DNA of 64,000 nucleotides, from the NCBI GenBank assembly GCA_030680295.1, contig JAUXVU010000001.1, positions 62,001 to 126,000 of the forward strand, written 5' to 3'. Positions 49,446-61,017 of the stretch are shown here, piece after piece. A program made the translations under genes and the position numbers. The number at the start of each line of letters is the position of its first letter. Positions within the stretch are counted from its first letter, which is position 1. The notes below the pieces were generated by a model. The model worked only from the letters and a program-made list of their open reading frames with translations. It was not told the origin of the DNA and searched no databases. Origin of the DNA: Moraxellaceae bacterium. Lineage in GTDB: Bacteria; Pseudomonadota; Gammaproteobacteria; Pseudomonadales; Moraxellaceae.

Positions 49446-51083
49446 ATGAATCTGATTCGCAATATTATTCCTTTTCGCTATTTTGCATGGTTAGGTAGTG
49501 GCATCGCGTTTATTGCTTCGCTGCTACTGTTTTGGTTTCATCCCATCATTGGCGGCACACCGGTTATGGTTTTTGGCGCCCTTACCGTACTAGGCGCATT
49601 GGATTACTTCCAAACCAAACAAGCCATTCGCCGTAACTACCCAATTTTGGCGCATTTTCGCTTTCTGCTTGAGTCGATTCGCCCTGAAATTCGCCAGTAT
49701 TTTTTTGAGTCCGACACAGAAACCATTCCGTTTTCTCGGGCACAACGTTCACTGGTGTATCAACGGGCCAAAAACGTTATCGATAAAAAAGCGTATGGCA
49801 CGCTCACAGATGTGTACGAAGAGCATTACGAGTGGATCAATCACTCGGTACAAACAGTAAATATTGAAAACCATGACTTTCGCGTAACTATTGGCGAGTA
49901 CAACTGCAAACAACCTTACTCACTATCTATCTACAATATTTCGGCCATGAGTTTTGGTGCGTTATCTGCCAATGCAATTCTGGCGCTCAATAAAGGAGCC
50001 AAGCTGGGCGGTTTTGCACATGACACTGGCGAGGGCTCAATTAGTCGTTATCACCGAGAAAACGGCGGCGATCTGATTTGGGAAATTGGCTCAGGTTATT
50101 TTGGCTGCCGTAATGAGGACGGAACCTTTAATGCTGAGCGTTTTGCCGAAAACGCTTGCGACCCACAAGTTAAAATGATTGAAATCAAGTTGAGCCAAGG
50201 TGCTAAACCTGGCCATGGCGGCATCTTACCCGCTGCCAAAGTGACCAAGGAAATCGCCGAAGCCCGTGGCGTACCAGAAGGTGTTGATTGTGTATCACCG
50301 TCATGTCATTCGGCATTCTCGACACCTGTTGAGCTGATGCATTTTATTGCGAGATTACGCGAACTTTCGGGCGGAAAACCCGTTGGTTTTAAGCTCTGTA
50401 TCGGCCATCCATGGGAGTTTTTTGCTATCTGCAAGGCCATGATCAAAACCAATATTACGCCTGACTATATTGTGGTTGATGGTGCCGAAGGCGGGACTGC
50501 TGCAGCCCCTGTAGAGTTTACAGATCACCTTGGCACGCCCATGCACGAAGGCCTAGTGCTGGTTCACAACACCTTAGTGGGGCTCAACTTACGTGATCGC
50601 GTAAAAATTGGGGCGGGCGGCAAAGTTATCTCCGCGTTTGATATTGCACGTACCATGGCCTTAGGCGCAGATTGGTGTAACTCGGGTCGTGGTTTCATGT
50701 TTGCTTTGGGCTGTCTGATGGCACAAACCTGTCATACCGGCCGCTGCCCAACTGGCGTTGCGACACAAAGTTGGTTACGCCAACGTGCACTGGACCCCGA
50801 CGACAAAGGCAATCGTGTCTTTCATTTCCACCACAACACCATGAAAGCACTTGCTGAAATTGTAGGTGCAGCAGGCCTGAGTCATCCAAACCAGCTAATG
50901 CCCCACCACATTGTACGGCGAGTATCGATGCACGAAGTCTCGTTAGTTTCAGCGCTAATTGATTACTTAAAGCCGGGCGACTTATTAGAAAACCGAGCAG
51001 AACATCCGGTCTATCGAATGTTCTGGCGTATGGCAAGCCCCGATACATTCAGCCCTGTGGCTGAGTGCGAGCTGCCAACTTAA
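49446..51083 (+). CDS. Membrane-anchored FMN-binding glutamate-synthase-like protein
   Basis: The 545-residue protein starts with two hydrophobic helices (about 10-30 and 35-55), then a domain matching the FMN/synthase domain of glutamate synthase: SAMSFGALSANAILALN, GEGSISRYHRENGGDL, the KPGHGGILPAAKVT loop, DYIVVDGAEGGTAAAP and a 3Fe-4S motif Cx5Cx4C in GCLMAQTCHTGRCPTGV. There is no glutaminase domain, so ammonia-from-glutamine chemistry is not expected from this protein alone. Such stand-alone 'FMN-binding glutamate synthase family' proteins are widespread and uncharacterised. It is convergent with the patatin gene. Confidence 0.85.
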   Translation: MNLIRNIIPFRYFAWLGSGIAFIASLLLFWFHPIIGGTPVMVFGALTVLGALDYFQTKQAIRRNYPILAHFRFLLESIRPEIRQYFFESDTETIPFSRAQRSLVYQRAKNVIDKKAYGTLTDVYEEHYEWINHSVQTVNIENHDFRVTIGEYNCKQPYSLSIYNISAMSFGALSANAILALNKGAKLGGFAHDTGEGSISRYHRENGGDLIWEIGSGYFGCRNEDGTFNAERFAENACDPQVKMIEIKLSQGAKPGHGGILPAAKVTKEIAEARGVPEGVDCVSPSCHSAFSTPVELMHFIARLRELSGGKPVGFKLCIGHPWEFFAICKAMIKTNITPDYIVVDGAEGGTAAAPVEFTDHLGTPMHEGLVLVHNTLVGLNLRDRVKIGAGGKVISAFDIARTMALGADWCNSGRGFMFALGCLMAQTCHTGRCPTGVATQSWLRQRALDPDDKGNRVFHFHHNTMKALAEIVGAAGLSHPNQLMPHHIVRRVSMHEVSLVSALIDYLKPGDLLENRAEHPVYRMFWRMASPDTFSPVAECELPT

Positions 51084-51092
51084 GCTAATGAT

Positions 51093-51974
51093 TTAAGGTG
51101 CTGGCGCTGCTTTGAAGGCAGCAATAGCAGCACGAATTGCTGGCAACTGTGCCTGGGCCGCGCGCTCGCCTGCCAAAATAGCAGCATGGCGCGTCGCCAA
51201 ATCTCCAGTTCCCATTGCGGAAACATCAGGCTGCACAACTACTGAGGCCATGGCCAACTCACGATCAATACCGGCTTGGCCCATAATGGTAATGGTTTGA
51301 TTTAACAGCCCCCATGGAGACGTTCGTTGCCCTGCCCTAGGACGAGCCGAAATATCTACTGCTATAACAATATCAGCACCCATCTCTTTGGCCGTTTCTA
51401 CCGGAATGGGACTCACTAAGCCACCATCAACATAACGCTTGCCAGCAATCGTTACTGGTACAAAAACATTTGGAATACTGCAGGAGGCGCGTACCGCCTG
51501 TCCTGCATTGCCACGGTTAAAAATCACTTTGCGCCCTGACTCCATTTCGGTTGCAACCGCAGCAAAGCGCAACGGAAAGTCTTGCATGGGGCGATTACCA
51601 ACGACACCGTTGACATAGTCTTGCAAGCGCTGACCCAACAAAAAGCCCTCACGATTAAATGTTAGGTCACGAATTTCAGCTTCACGTAAATTGAGCGCTA
51701 AAGACTGTAGTTCAAAGGGGGATAAGCCACTTGCATAAAGTGCTCCAACAAAGCTACCAGCACTCGTGCCCGTCACAATTTGAGCTTTTATGCCATGCGA
51801 CTCCAACACCTTAACCACACCAATATGAGCAAAGCCTTTAGCGCCACCACCACCCAAAGCCAAAGCAATAACAGGTTCGCGTGCCTCGACTTTAGGAACA
51901 GGTGCAGCCGTTTGGCGAGACTGACAGCCCGCTAATAAAACCAAAAAACTTAAAGCCAAGCACTGCTTAATCAC
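51093..51974 (-). CDS. Patatin-like phospholipase, outer-membrane or periplasmic lipoprotein
   Basis: The 293-residue protein has a lipoprotein signal (LVLLAGC) and a patatin domain: oxyanion-hole motif ALGGGGAKGFAHIG, nucleophile Ser in GTSAG and catalytic Asp in VDGGLVSPIP, with a RASCSIPNVF segment. It is a predicted serine acyl hydrolase of the RssA/YlbK-like group. GTG at 51974 overlaps the tatD stop (GTGA), so the two are translationally coupled. It is the last gene of the prfC-DUF3298-tatD run. Confidence 0.9.
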   Translation of the reverse strand: MIKQCLALSFLVLLAGCQSRQTAAPVPKVEAREPVIALALGGGGAKGFAHIGVVKVLESHGIKAQIVTGTSAGSFVGALYASGLSPFELQSLALNLREAEIRDLTFNREGFLLGQRLQDYVNGVVGNRPMQDFPLRFAAVATEMESGRKVIFNRGNAGQAVRASCSIPNVFVPVTIAGKRYVDGGLVSPIPVETAKEMGADIVIAVDISARPRAGQRTSPWGLLNQTITIMGQAGIDRELAMASVVVQPDVSAMGTGDLATRHAAILAGERAAQAQLPAIRAAIAAFKAAPAP

Positions 51975-52774
51975 AAAAACTCCTGAATCTGTAGTGCATC
52001 AATGGTGTTTTGCCATAACGCCGTCGCAAGCTCCGCCGCTGACGTTTGACGCAAGTTAGCTAATGAAGCCAGCACAAGAAATAAATTTGCCGGATGATTC
52101 TGCGTCATATGACGACACTGACTGGGCAGCATATCGGGGGCGTCAGTTTCTATTACCAAGCAAGATTGCGGCAATGCTGCGGCCACTGCACGAATGCGAC
52201 GCGCACTTTCATAGGTCAGCGCACCACCAAACCCCAGCTTAAAACCTAAAGCAATATAGTTATTTGCCTCTTCAAAGCTGCCAGAAAACGCATGCACAAT
52301 GCCGCCAGTGTTCAAGCCAACTCGCTTAATGCAACGCACAATATCACTATGACAACGTCGTGCATGCAGTATCACTGGTAAATTAAACTGCTTAGCAAGT
52401 GCCAACTGAGCCTCAAACAATGCCACCTGACGTTGCCATAACTCCGGCTCACGTAAAGCCGGCTCATAACGATCAAGTCCAATTTCACCCACCGCAACAA
52501 TATGATCCTGTTGGGCTAAATACTGCGCCAGAAGGTCCAGATGCTGAGGTCGATACTCCGCCAAAAATAAAGGGTGAACACCAAGTGCAGGCCATAGACG
52601 AAGCGTTGGCTGGTCATACTTGACCTGCATATCTAGCAGTACCTGCCAGCGATCTGCTTGATAAGCTGGGACAATTATTCCCTTTACACCAGCCGCACCA
52701 GCTTGCTGCAACACTGCTGCAGTATCTTTAAATACTGGTGCATCTAAATGGCAGTGACTATCAAGCAATTGCAT
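51971..52774 (-). CDS. TatD-family metal-dependent DNase
   Basis: The 267-residue TIM-barrel hydrolase has LLDSHCHLD (metal-binding HxH), VAVGEIGLDRYE, PVILHARRCHSDI, IVHAFSGSFEEAN and ETDAPDMLPSQ. This is the TatD/YcfH/YjjV signature set; YjjV-like subgroup is most likely. ATG at 52774 is chosen; a TTG at 52795 overlapping the upstream stop is the alternative. Confidence 0.9.
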   Translation of the reverse strand: MQLLDSHCHLDAPVFKDTAAVLQQAGAAGVKGIIVPAYQADRWQVLLDMQVKYDQPTLRLWPALGVHPLFLAEYRPQHLDLLAQYLAQQDHIVAVGEIGLDRYEPALREPELWQRQVALFEAQLALAKQFNLPVILHARRCHSDIVRCIKRVGLNTGGIVHAFSGSFEEANNYIALGFKLGFGGALTYESARRIRAVAAALPQSCLVIETDAPDMLPSQCRHMTQNHPANLFLVLASLANLRQTSAAELATALWQNTIDALQIQEFL

Positions 52775-52791
52775 TTGGCTTAAAACTCGAC

Positions 52792-53649
52792 TCAATCATT
52801 CACATATTGCGGTTGAATAGACGACTGTAAACGAGCGTAGGGCAAGTCAAATGCAGGCATACCTTCTGAGTAAGGTCCTAAATCATAGGCTTGATACTGC
52901 ACCCGCAAGTGCTTTGCCAGCAGTGCAAAATTATTAGTACGCTCAAATGGCCAGCCTTCCATAATTGACTCGGGATTATCCAAGTCACGCAACCAGTCTT
53001 CGTATTTTTGCTCCACTTCAGACCAGAATGACTGCTCTTGTTCAGGTAAAATAATGTCACTTAATGACAACGTCTTCGCCCGTGCAGCATCCCAATTAAT
53101 GTATTGGCTTTGGAAACTGCCATGAGCACCGCCGGTATACCGGGCATCATCAATGCGCAATACATGCACTCCAGCTCTACCCTCTTCATGCACTAGCTTA
53201 AGCTCAGTACTCCAACGTTGCCGATACTCCATGGACTCACTAATAAACAATGCACCCTGTTTGGTGAATAGTTTTATCAATTGTTCTGCCGAGCTAAAGT
53301 TACCTTTTGAAAGCTCCGCTGTGGAAAACAGACCGCTGAGCACAGCATTGTTTAGCGCAGGAACATCTGGGAAAAACAACCATGACACATCATAGTTGCT
53401 ACATGAGGAGCGACACTTATTGGGTTTTGCACTAAAACTGATTGTTACTACAGTTAAGCCGTCAGCAAGCTGCCTTTTAGGACCAATAGTTTGCTTAATT
53501 TCAAGGCTTTGCATGTCAATTATTGGAGGCTGAAGACTAACTGCATCACGATCCGCCGGAAGCTCGGCTACATCCTCCTGTGCTGGCTTGCGTTCGCATC
53601 CAAGCAGCAACAAAACTCCTAAACACAATACAAACAGCCTAGTCTTCAT
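52792..53649 (-). CDS. DUF3298-domain lipoprotein
   Basis: The 285-residue protein starts at ATG 53649 with a lipoprotein signal (LLLLGC, Cys18). The C-terminal half carries the DUF3298 hallmark ARYTGGAHGSFQ followed by a segment on LSLSDII and alternating hydrophobic and charged strands; the N-terminal half fits the DUF4163-like partner. Related domains occur in RsiV, which binds lysozyme, but that function cannot be assumed. A CRSSC pair near residue 80 could form a disulfide. It starts 4 bp after the prfC stop. Confidence 0.85.
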   Translation of the reverse strand: MKTRLFVLCLGVLLLLGCERKPAQEDVAELPADRDAVSLQPPIIDMQSLEIKQTIGPKRQLADGLTVVTISFSAKPNKCRSSCSNYDVSWLFFPDVPALNNAVLSGLFSTAELSKGNFSSAEQLIKLFTKQGALFISESMEYRQRWSTELKLVHEEGRAGVHVLRIDDARYTGGAHGSFQSQYINWDAARAKTLSLSDIILPEQEQSFWSEVEQKYEDWLRDLDNPESIMEGWPFERTNNFALLAKHLRVQYQAYDLGPYSEGMPAFDLPYARLQSSIQPQYVND

Positions 53650-53653
53650 CGGC

Positions 53654-55243
53654 TTAATGCTCTCTCGTCGGAGAAAAGACAACCTCCGGATAACGCTCCT
53701 GCATGATCTGTAAATTTACGCGAGATGGCGCCAAATAGGTTAAATAACCGCCACCATCTAACGACAACTGATCATGTGCTTTCTTTTTAAACTCGGCCAG
53801 TTTGCGCTCATCGTCGCAGTGCACCCAACGCACTGTCGCCACATTTACCGGCTCGTAGACACACTCTACTTTATATTCTTCCTTCAAGCGGAACGCGACC
53901 ACATCAAACTGCAACACACCAACCGCACCCAAAATCAGATCATTATTGATCTGCGGCATAAACACCTGGGTCGCGCCCTCTTCCGACAGCTCTTTTAAAC
54001 CCTTCTGTAACTGCTTACTTTTCAACGGGTCTTTTAATCGAACACGACGAAACATCTCTGGCGCAAAGTGCGGAATGCCTAGGTATTGCAGAGTCTCGCC
54101 ACCGGTAAAGGTGTCGCCAATTTGAATGGTGCCGTGGTTGTGCAAGCCAATAATATCGCCGGGCCAGGCTTCTTCTAAATGCGCACGCTCACCCGCTAAA
54201 AAAGTCAGCGCATCTGCCACACGCACCTCTTTGCCCAAGCGTACATGCTGCATTTTCACGCCCTTTTCATAACGTCCTGAGCAAACACGCAAGAAGGCGA
54301 TGCGGTCGCGATGCTTAGGATCCATATTGGCTTGAATTTTAAAAACAAAACCAGTGAACTGCTCTTCAGTGGGTAATACCTCACGCTGCACGGCTGTGCG
54401 CGGCAGTGGTGTTGGAGCCCAATCAACAAAACCATTCAAAATATGATTCACACCAAAATTGCCCAGTGCCGTACCAAAAAATACCGGGGTTAGGCGGCCT
54501 GCTCTGAACTCAGCTAGATCAAAATCATGACTTGCACCTTGTACCAACTCCAACATATCGCGCAGTGCCTGCGCCTCATCACCTAAGGTCGCATCAGCAT
54601 CCGGGTTGTTGAGGCCATCAATGGTGACATCTGGGATTAGCTCACTGCCGTGACCTTGCTTGTATAAGTAAAAACGGTCTTCTAACAGGTGATAAACGCC
54701 CTTGAAGTCGCGTCCACTACCAACAGGCCATGTTATTGGTGAGCACTTGATTTTTAGTACTGACTCAATTTCATCCATGAGCTCAATCGGATCACGTATT
54801 TCGCGGTCTAATTTATTTACAAACGACACAATTGGCGTGTCACGCAGGCGGCACACTTCCATCAATTTAATGGTGCGATCTTCAACACCTTTTGCACCAT
54901 CAATCACCATCAGTGCCGAATCCACCGCAGTTAACGTGCGATAAGTGTCTTCAGAAAAATCTTCGTGGCCTGGTGTGTCCAGCAGGTTGATAGTAGCCTC
55001 ACGATAGGGAAACTGCATGACCGAAGTGGTAATCGAAATACCACGCTGCTGCTCCATCGCCATCCAGTCGGATGTGGCATGTCGGTCGGATTTGCGCGAC
55101 TTCACCGTGCCCGCTACCTGAATGGCCTTACCCCATAACAAGAGCTTTTCAGTGATAGTGGTCTTACCCGCATCCGGGTGAGAAATAATGGCAAAGGTAC
55201 GACGTGAGGCGACTTCTGCTTCAAGCTGCTGCGAAAAGGACAT
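53654..55243 (-). CDS. prfC: Peptide chain release factor 3
   Basis: RF3 is the GTPase that removes RF1/RF2 from the ribosome after termination. The 529-residue form (ATG 55243) equals E. coli RF3 in length and shows P-loop [13 protein letters not shown], the switch [25 protein letters not shown] and the C-terminal NVATVRWV region. An in-frame ATG 12 codons upstream lacks family similarity. It heads the operon with DUF3298, tatD and patatin genes. Confidence 0.97.
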   Translation of the reverse strand: MSFSQQLEAEVASRRTFAIISHPDAGKTTITEKLLLWGKAIQVAGTVKSRKSDRHATSDWMAMEQQRGISITTSVMQFPYREATINLLDTPGHEDFSEDTYRTLTAVDSALMVIDGAKGVEDRTIKLMEVCRLRDTPIVSFVNKLDREIRDPIELMDEIESVLKIKCSPITWPVGSGRDFKGVYHLLEDRFYLYKQGHGSELIPDVTIDGLNNPDADATLGDEAQALRDMLELVQGASHDFDLAEFRAGRLTPVFFGTALGNFGVNHILNGFVDWAPTPLPRTAVQREVLPTEEQFTGFVFKIQANMDPKHRDRIAFLRVCSGRYEKGVKMQHVRLGKEVRVADALTFLAGERAHLEEAWPGDIIGLHNHGTIQIGDTFTGGETLQYLGIPHFAPEMFRRVRLKDPLKSKQLQKGLKELSEEGATQVFMPQINNDLILGAVGVLQFDVVAFRLKEEYKVECVYEPVNVATVRWVHCDDERKLAEFKKKAHDQLSLDGGGYLTYLAPSRVNLQIMQERYPEVVFSPTREH

Positions 55244-55300
55244 ATACGAGTGAGGCCTGGTTGATACAAGTACCGACATTATACGCGATGGCGACCCGAC

Positions 55301-55750
55301 TCACGACACCGTATAAGCCATCATCACCGCATCTTCTCGACCAGTTGGTGTGTCGTAGTAATTACGACGAACACCTAACTCGTTAAAGTCTAGTGACTGA
55401 TACAAGGCGATAGCAGCCTCATTGGAGGCGCGCACCTCCAAAAACCAAATATTGATGCCATCACAAAACTCGCGCTCAATGAGTTCGCGCAGAAAATATC
55501 GCCCTAAACCATGCCCGCGCTGCACAGGATCGATGACGATATCAAGCAGGTGTGCTTCATCAAGAATCTTTTGCACAAAGGCAAAGCCCACAATTTGCTG
55601 CTGCTTGATCAGGACAAAACTATGATGATCGGCAAATGAACGCTGCAGGCTGGCCTGAGACCAAGGTACTGGATGAGAGACTTTTTCCAGTGCATACACA
55701 CGACCTAAATCAGCCTCAGTCATCCGCCGTATGGTGACCCCATCACTCAT
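55301..55750 (-). CDS. rimI: Ribosomal protein S18 alanine N-acetyltransferase
   Basis: RimI acetylates the N-terminus of S18. The 149-residue GNAT protein has HLLDIVIDPVQRGHGLGRYFLREL (acetyl-CoA pyrophosphate loop) and EVRASNEAAIALYQSLDF with the RRNYYDTPTGREDAVMM ending typical of RimI. ATG at 55750 overlaps the stop of the HolD-like gene as ATGA. holD-rimI coupling is also seen in E. coli. Confidence 0.94.
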   Translation of the reverse strand: MSDGVTIRRMTEADLGRVYALEKVSHPVPWSQASLQRSFADHHSFVLIKQQQIVGFAFVQKILDEAHLLDIVIDPVQRGHGLGRYFLRELIEREFCDGINIWFLEVRASNEAAIALYQSLDFNELGVRRNYYDTPTGREDAVMMAYTVS

Positions 55751-56418
55751 TTCTGCAGTCGCTGCCAAGTCGTCTTTTTCAGCATTGGCGAAGCCATCAT
55801 TTCCGCCAGCGACGGCAATACAGTCGCGTTTGCTGGCGCAAAATCAGTCAAATCATTCCCCAAAACAAATACCTGCGACGGCAGCTCACAATGGGCTTGC
55901 CACCATGCAGTTAAGGCGTCTTTTGCTGCAGCTGGATCACTGGCTAAGTGTTTTGCATAAGCAAATGGCCAGTCAAAGCGCGCATTACCATCCTCCATGG
56001 GCCAGTTCATCGCGGCACATAACGATCGCCAAAGTGATAATTCGGCCGCAGACAGATCCTGATTTTTTTGTGTTGCTAACAATGCAATACGATCAATGCC
56101 CAGCAGAAATAATCGACAACTAAAGCTGACCGTGGTGCTGGGCTCAACTTTTGGTGGCTGCACACGTTGCGGCGCCGGCTCAGAAGTTGCTGGCTTTGCT
56201 GGTGTAGGCAGAAGCTCCGGCAAACTGACCGGCATGCGCTGCACTGGTGCGGCCACGGCGGCGGGCAACTCAGGCGACAACTCAACCTGCTCTGCTACTT
56301 CAGCAAAGGTGTACGACGATGCCGCACCGATGGCTAAGTCCTGCTTAGCCACAAACTGTGGCATGCCTAACGCCTGCAGATACTGACGACGCTGTGCTTC
56401 CGCCATGGGCGTATGCAT
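55747..56418 (-). CDS. HolD-like protein (possible DNA polymerase III psi subunit) with Pro-rich linker
   Basis: The 223-residue protein starts with RRQYLQALGMPQFVAKQDL (about residues 10-28), which resembles the N-terminus of E. coli psi (RRDWQLQQLGITQWSLRRP), the part that contacts the chi subunit. Residues 48-95 are a Pro/Ala/Val-rich linker. The C-terminal domain ends in a VFVLGNDLTDF strand and KKTTWQRL, which loosely recalls the psi end. It overlaps rimI by 4 bp and leuA by 3 bp, and holD is the gene before rimI in enterics. Psi sequences diverge fast, so this is a position- and motif-based proposal, not a firm call. Confidence 0.6.
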   Translation of the reverse strand: MHTPMAEAQRRQYLQALGMPQFVAKQDLAIGAASSYTFAEVAEQVELSPELPAAVAAPVQRMPVSLPELLPTPAKPATSEPAPQRVQPPKVEPSTTVSFSCRLFLLGIDRIALLATQKNQDLSAAELSLWRSLCAAMNWPMEDGNARFDWPFAYAKHLASDPAAAKDALTAWWQAHCELPSQVFVLGNDLTDFAPANATVLPSLAEMMASPMLKKTTWQRLQK

Positions 56419-57965
56419 TACACGCCTGCCGTTTGTGGGTGCGCACGCTCAATGCCGCTATTGAGCAAGTTCAGCGCGTTTAAGTAGGCTTTGGCACTGG
56501 CAATCACAATATCCGTATCTGCACCATGGCCGTTGATAATGCGCCCTGCTTTGCTTAAGCGCACAGTGACCTCACCTTGCGAATCAGTACCGCTGGTGAT
56601 GGCATTGACCGAGTACAACTCCAGTGTTGAGCCTGAGTTGGCCAGTGCTTCAATGGCACGGAAAGTGGCATCTACTGGCCCAGAGCCGGTCGCCGAAACA
56701 GTTTTTTCCGCACCAAGGTGTAGCAGTGTTAACTGCGCCTCTGGCACCACACCGGTTTTTGATGTCACCTCTAAGCTGACTAAACCATATACTTCTTCGG
56801 CTTGAGGCTGCGCATCGGACACTAGTGCGTGCAAGTCTTCATCAAAAATTTCATGCTTCTTATCGGCTAAGGCCTTAAAGCGAACAAACAGCTGATTCAG
56901 GCTGTTATCAGAGCCTGCATTAATGCCTAACTCCTCCAAACGTGCACGGAATGCCGCACGGCCAGAGTGTTTGCCCAACACCATTTTATTGGCATTCCAA
57001 CCCACATCTTCGGCACGCATAATTTCATAGGTTTCACGGTGTTTTAGTACACCATCTTGGTGAATGCCGGACTCATGGGCAAAGGCATTAGCGCCCACAA
57101 TCGCCTTATTCGGCTGCACCGGGAAGCCCGTCACGCCAGACACTAAGCGTGATGCTGGCACAATGCCAGGTGTCCAAATATTGGTTTCGACCGGGAATAA
57201 GTCTGCACGGGTTTTCACCGCCATCACCAGCTCTTCCAAAGATGCATTACCAGCACGTTCGCCTAAACCATTAATGGTGCACTCGACTTGTCTTGCACCT
57301 TGCAAAACCGCACTTAAGGAGTTGGCCACCGCCAGACCTAAGTCATTATGACAATGCACGGAAAAAACGGCCTTGTCGGCATTCGGAATGCGCGCCAATA
57401 ACTGACCTATGGTGTCGCCAAACTGACCGGGAATGGCATAACCCACGGTATCGGGAATATTGATGGTGCTAGCGCCCGCATCAATAGCGGCTTCAATAAT
57501 GCGGCATAAAAAATCGATTTCTGAACGGCCAGCGTCCTCGCAAGAGAACTCGACGTCTTCAGCCAGGTTGCGCGCATACTTTACCGCGCGTACTGCATTC
57601 TCAACCACGGCATCGGGCTCAAGACGCAGTTTGTATTTCATGTGAATGGGTGATGTCGCAATAAAGGTATGAATACGTGAAGCATTCGCAGGCTTTAATG
57701 CTTCAGCCGCACGATCAATATCTTCTGCACGGGCACGCGCTAGCGAACAAATTCGCGAGTCTTTAACCGCTTCTGCCACCGCACGCACAGACTCGAAGTC
57801 ACCTTGGCTAGCAATGGCAAAACCGGCCTCAATAATGTCCACCCGCATGCGCTCTAAGGCCTTGGCAATACGCACTTTTTCTTCCGTGGTCATCGACGCG
57901 CCCGGACTCTGCTCGCCATCACGTAAGGTGGTATCAAAAATAAATAATTTGTCTTTAGCCGCCAT
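56418..57965 (-). CDS. leuA: 2-isopropylmalate synthase
   Basis: LeuA condenses acetyl-CoA and 2-oxoisovalerate in the first leucine step. The 515-residue type I enzyme has [28 protein letters not shown] (metal His residues), [14 protein letters not shown] and [20 protein letters not shown], then a C-terminal LeuA allosteric dimer domain with [15 protein letters not shown]. The start is either ATG of an ATGATG pair (57968/57965) after AGAGAG; longer in-frame starts lack family match. The stop overlaps the next start as TAATG. No leucine-rich leader peptide is evident. Confidence 0.96.
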   Translation of the reverse strand: MAAKDKLFIFDTTLRDGEQSPGASMTTEEKVRIAKALERMRVDIIEAGFAIASQGDFESVRAVAEAVKDSRICSLARARAEDIDRAAEALKPANASRIHTFIATSPIHMKYKLRLEPDAVVENAVRAVKYARNLAEDVEFSCEDAGRSEIDFLCRIIEAAIDAGASTINIPDTVGYAIPGQFGDTIGQLLARIPNADKAVFSVHCHNDLGLAVANSLSAVLQGARQVECTINGLGERAGNASLEELVMAVKTRADLFPVETNIWTPGIVPASRLVSGVTGFPVQPNKAIVGANAFAHESGIHQDGVLKHRETYEIMRAEDVGWNANKMVLGKHSGRAAFRARLEELGINAGSDNSLNQLFVRFKALADKKHEIFDEDLHALVSDAQPQAEEVYGLVSLEVTSKTGVVPEAQLTLLHLGAEKTVSATGSGPVDATFRAIEALANSGSTLELYSVNAITSGTDSQGEVTVRLSKAGRIINGHGADTDIVIASAKAYLNALNLLNSGIERAHPQTAGV

Positions 57966-58089
57966 CATGTGCTCTCTTTTTGTCATCACTAAAGCATTGT
58001 TAGCTGCTATTGTCCGCACTGCAAGCGGCAAATTCGTAGCCAGCCTGCGAATACTACAAATGACCAAAATTCAGTCAATATTTTGCATT

Positions 58090-58115
58090 TGGGCCAACAC
58101 ATAGGCCCATTTTTT
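58090..58115 (+). terminator. Terminator-like hairpin between leuA and the 58158 gene
   Basis: TGGGCC (58090-58095) and GGCCCA (58104-58109) form a 6-bp stem with an 8-base loop, followed on the plus strand by TTTTTT. It lies 43 bp before the plus-strand start at 58158, so it could be a leader attenuator or stop transcription antisense to leuA. The short stem makes it uncertain. Confidence 0.4.
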
Positions 58116-58157
58116 CCGTATCTTTGCCCCCATTAATATCACCCGGATTGTGAGACC

Positions 58158-58859
58158 ATGTCTGTACCTTTTATTGCTTATCCCACGACACAGGAACTTG
58201 TTGATAATGTGGCGTCGCTGAACACACGTTTAAAGCAGCGCGACAAAGAAAAACAAGGCCCCTTTGCTACCGACCTTATGCGGCAAGCAGCCGAAGACTT
58301 ATTAACTGTCTTCTTTGCTGACCTGTTTGATGCTCTAAAACAAGCTGAACCTCGTCAGAGTTATCGCGAAGGCAGCGCTGTTGTTCGCGACATTCGTGAC
58401 AAGCTGCTGCACTACCTTGGTTGGGCTTCACCGTTTTTTGGTAACGATAGACTGCCACCTGCTGTAGAGCATTACTTTAGTTTGTTCCGCCCACTTAATG
58501 TGAATGGCGACTTAGTTCCGCACATTACTATTTCAATTTCACCTGCATTACGTGCCCGTGCCGACGCCGTGTTGCCAGACCTAATGGCTGGCCAAGCACA
58601 AGACATGAATGAGTGCATTGCGGTTTTTAACGACATTATTCTAGAGGCACTGCAAACATTGCTGGTGCGCCCTAAAGATTTAATGAAGTTTAACTTTATT
58701 GTGAATAAAACTTTATCGGGCGTTATCAGCTTGATGAGCAACCTCACCACACGCAGCTTAGAAAAAGCTGGCGCTGACATGCCAGCGGAACACCAACCCA
58801 TTCTGGCTCGCCATATTGCTAAGTTTTTAGTCGCCCCGCAGGCGCTGCAAGCTGCTTAA
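58158..58859 (+). CDS. Conserved hypothetical protein
   Basis: The 233-residue protein is soluble and mostly helical by pattern, with no signal peptide, membrane helix or metal motif. Segments such as FATDLMRQAAEDLLTVFFADLFDAL and GVISLMSNLTTRSL look like amphipathic helices. The C-terminus is Ala-rich. I do not recognise a family. The gene has its own upstream region, diverges from leuA and ends in a strong terminator shared with groEL, so it looks like a single-gene unit. Confidence 0.75.
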   Translation: MSVPFIAYPTTQELVDNVASLNTRLKQRDKEKQGPFATDLMRQAAEDLLTVFFADLFDALKQAEPRQSYREGSAVVRDIRDKLLHYLGWASPFFGNDRLPPAVEHYFSLFRPLNVNGDLVPHITISISPALRARADAVLPDLMAGQAQDMNECIAVFNDIILEALQTLLVRPKDLMKFNFIVNKTLSGVISLMSNLTTRSLEKAGADMPAEHQPILARHIAKFLVAPQALQAA

Positions 58860-58878
58860 TTACTGATACTTAAACCAT

Positions 58879-58907
58879 AAAAAACCCCGCATTAAGCGGG
58901 GTTTTTT
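58879..58907. terminator. Bidirectional rho-independent terminator between the 58158 gene and groEL
   Basis: A perfect 12-bp stem (58879-58890 with 58896-58907), AACCCCGC/GCGGGGTT at its core, has an ATTAA loop and A and T tails on the two sides. Confidence 0.95.
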
Positions 58908-58928
58908 ATGTCTGATATTGGTCAGCGA

Positions 58929-60599
<1,671 letters not shown>

Positions 60600-60615
60600 T
60601 TATTTCGCTCAAGCC

Positions 60616-60906
60616 TTAGGCTTCGAGTACTGCAAAAATTTCGGACTCTTTCATGATCATGTATTCTTCACCGTCAACTTTTACGGTGCTTCCGGCGTAC
60701 TGACCAAACAGCACTTTGTCACCGACTTTGACATCGAGCGGGCGAACTTCACCGTTTTCTTTGATGCTGCCGTTGCCAATCGCAATAACTTCACCTTGTG
60801 AAGGCTTTTCGGCAGCGGAGCCTGGAAGCAAAATGCCGCCGGCTGTTTTGGTTTCTTCTTCTACGCGACGAATCACAACACGATCGTGCAATGGACGAAT
60901 TTTCAT
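60616..60906 (-). CDS. groES: Co-chaperonin GroES
   Basis: The 96-residue lid of the GroEL chamber starts [14 protein letters not shown], carries the mobile-loop region [25 protein letters not shown] and ends with the [14 protein letters not shown] segment. GGAGG lies 6 bases before the ATG. First gene of groESL. Confidence 0.99.
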   Translation of the reverse strand: MKIRPLHDRVVIRRVEEETKTAGGILLPGSAAEKPSQGEVIAIGNGSIKENGEVRPLDVKVGDKVLFGQYAGSTVKVDGEEYMIMKESEIFAVLEA

Positions 60907-60957
60907 CGGAACCTCCAGTTAATACATATGTTGGTACAAGCATTTGGCTTGAATACT

Positions 60958-60985
60958 TGATGGGGATAGAAACCACAGCTTCAAG
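60958..60985 (-). promoter_or_regulatory. Sigma-32 (RpoH) heat-shock promoter of groESL
   Basis: On the minus strand, CTTGAA (60980-60985) and CCCCATCA (60958-60965) are separated by 14 bp, a near-perfect match to the RpoH consensus CTTGAAA-N(11-15)-CCCCATNT. The groES ATG is about 50 bp downstream. No CIRCE inverted repeat is seen. Confidence 0.9.
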
Positions 60986-61017
60986 GGCAATACCTTAAAT
61001 TTTTTAGCCAAGTGATT

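Noticed and set aside
57966-58157. Leucine attenuator or T-box before leuA
   Set aside because: No Leu-rich leader peptide or alternative stem set is visible. The only hairpin has its U-tract on the wrong strand for leuA.
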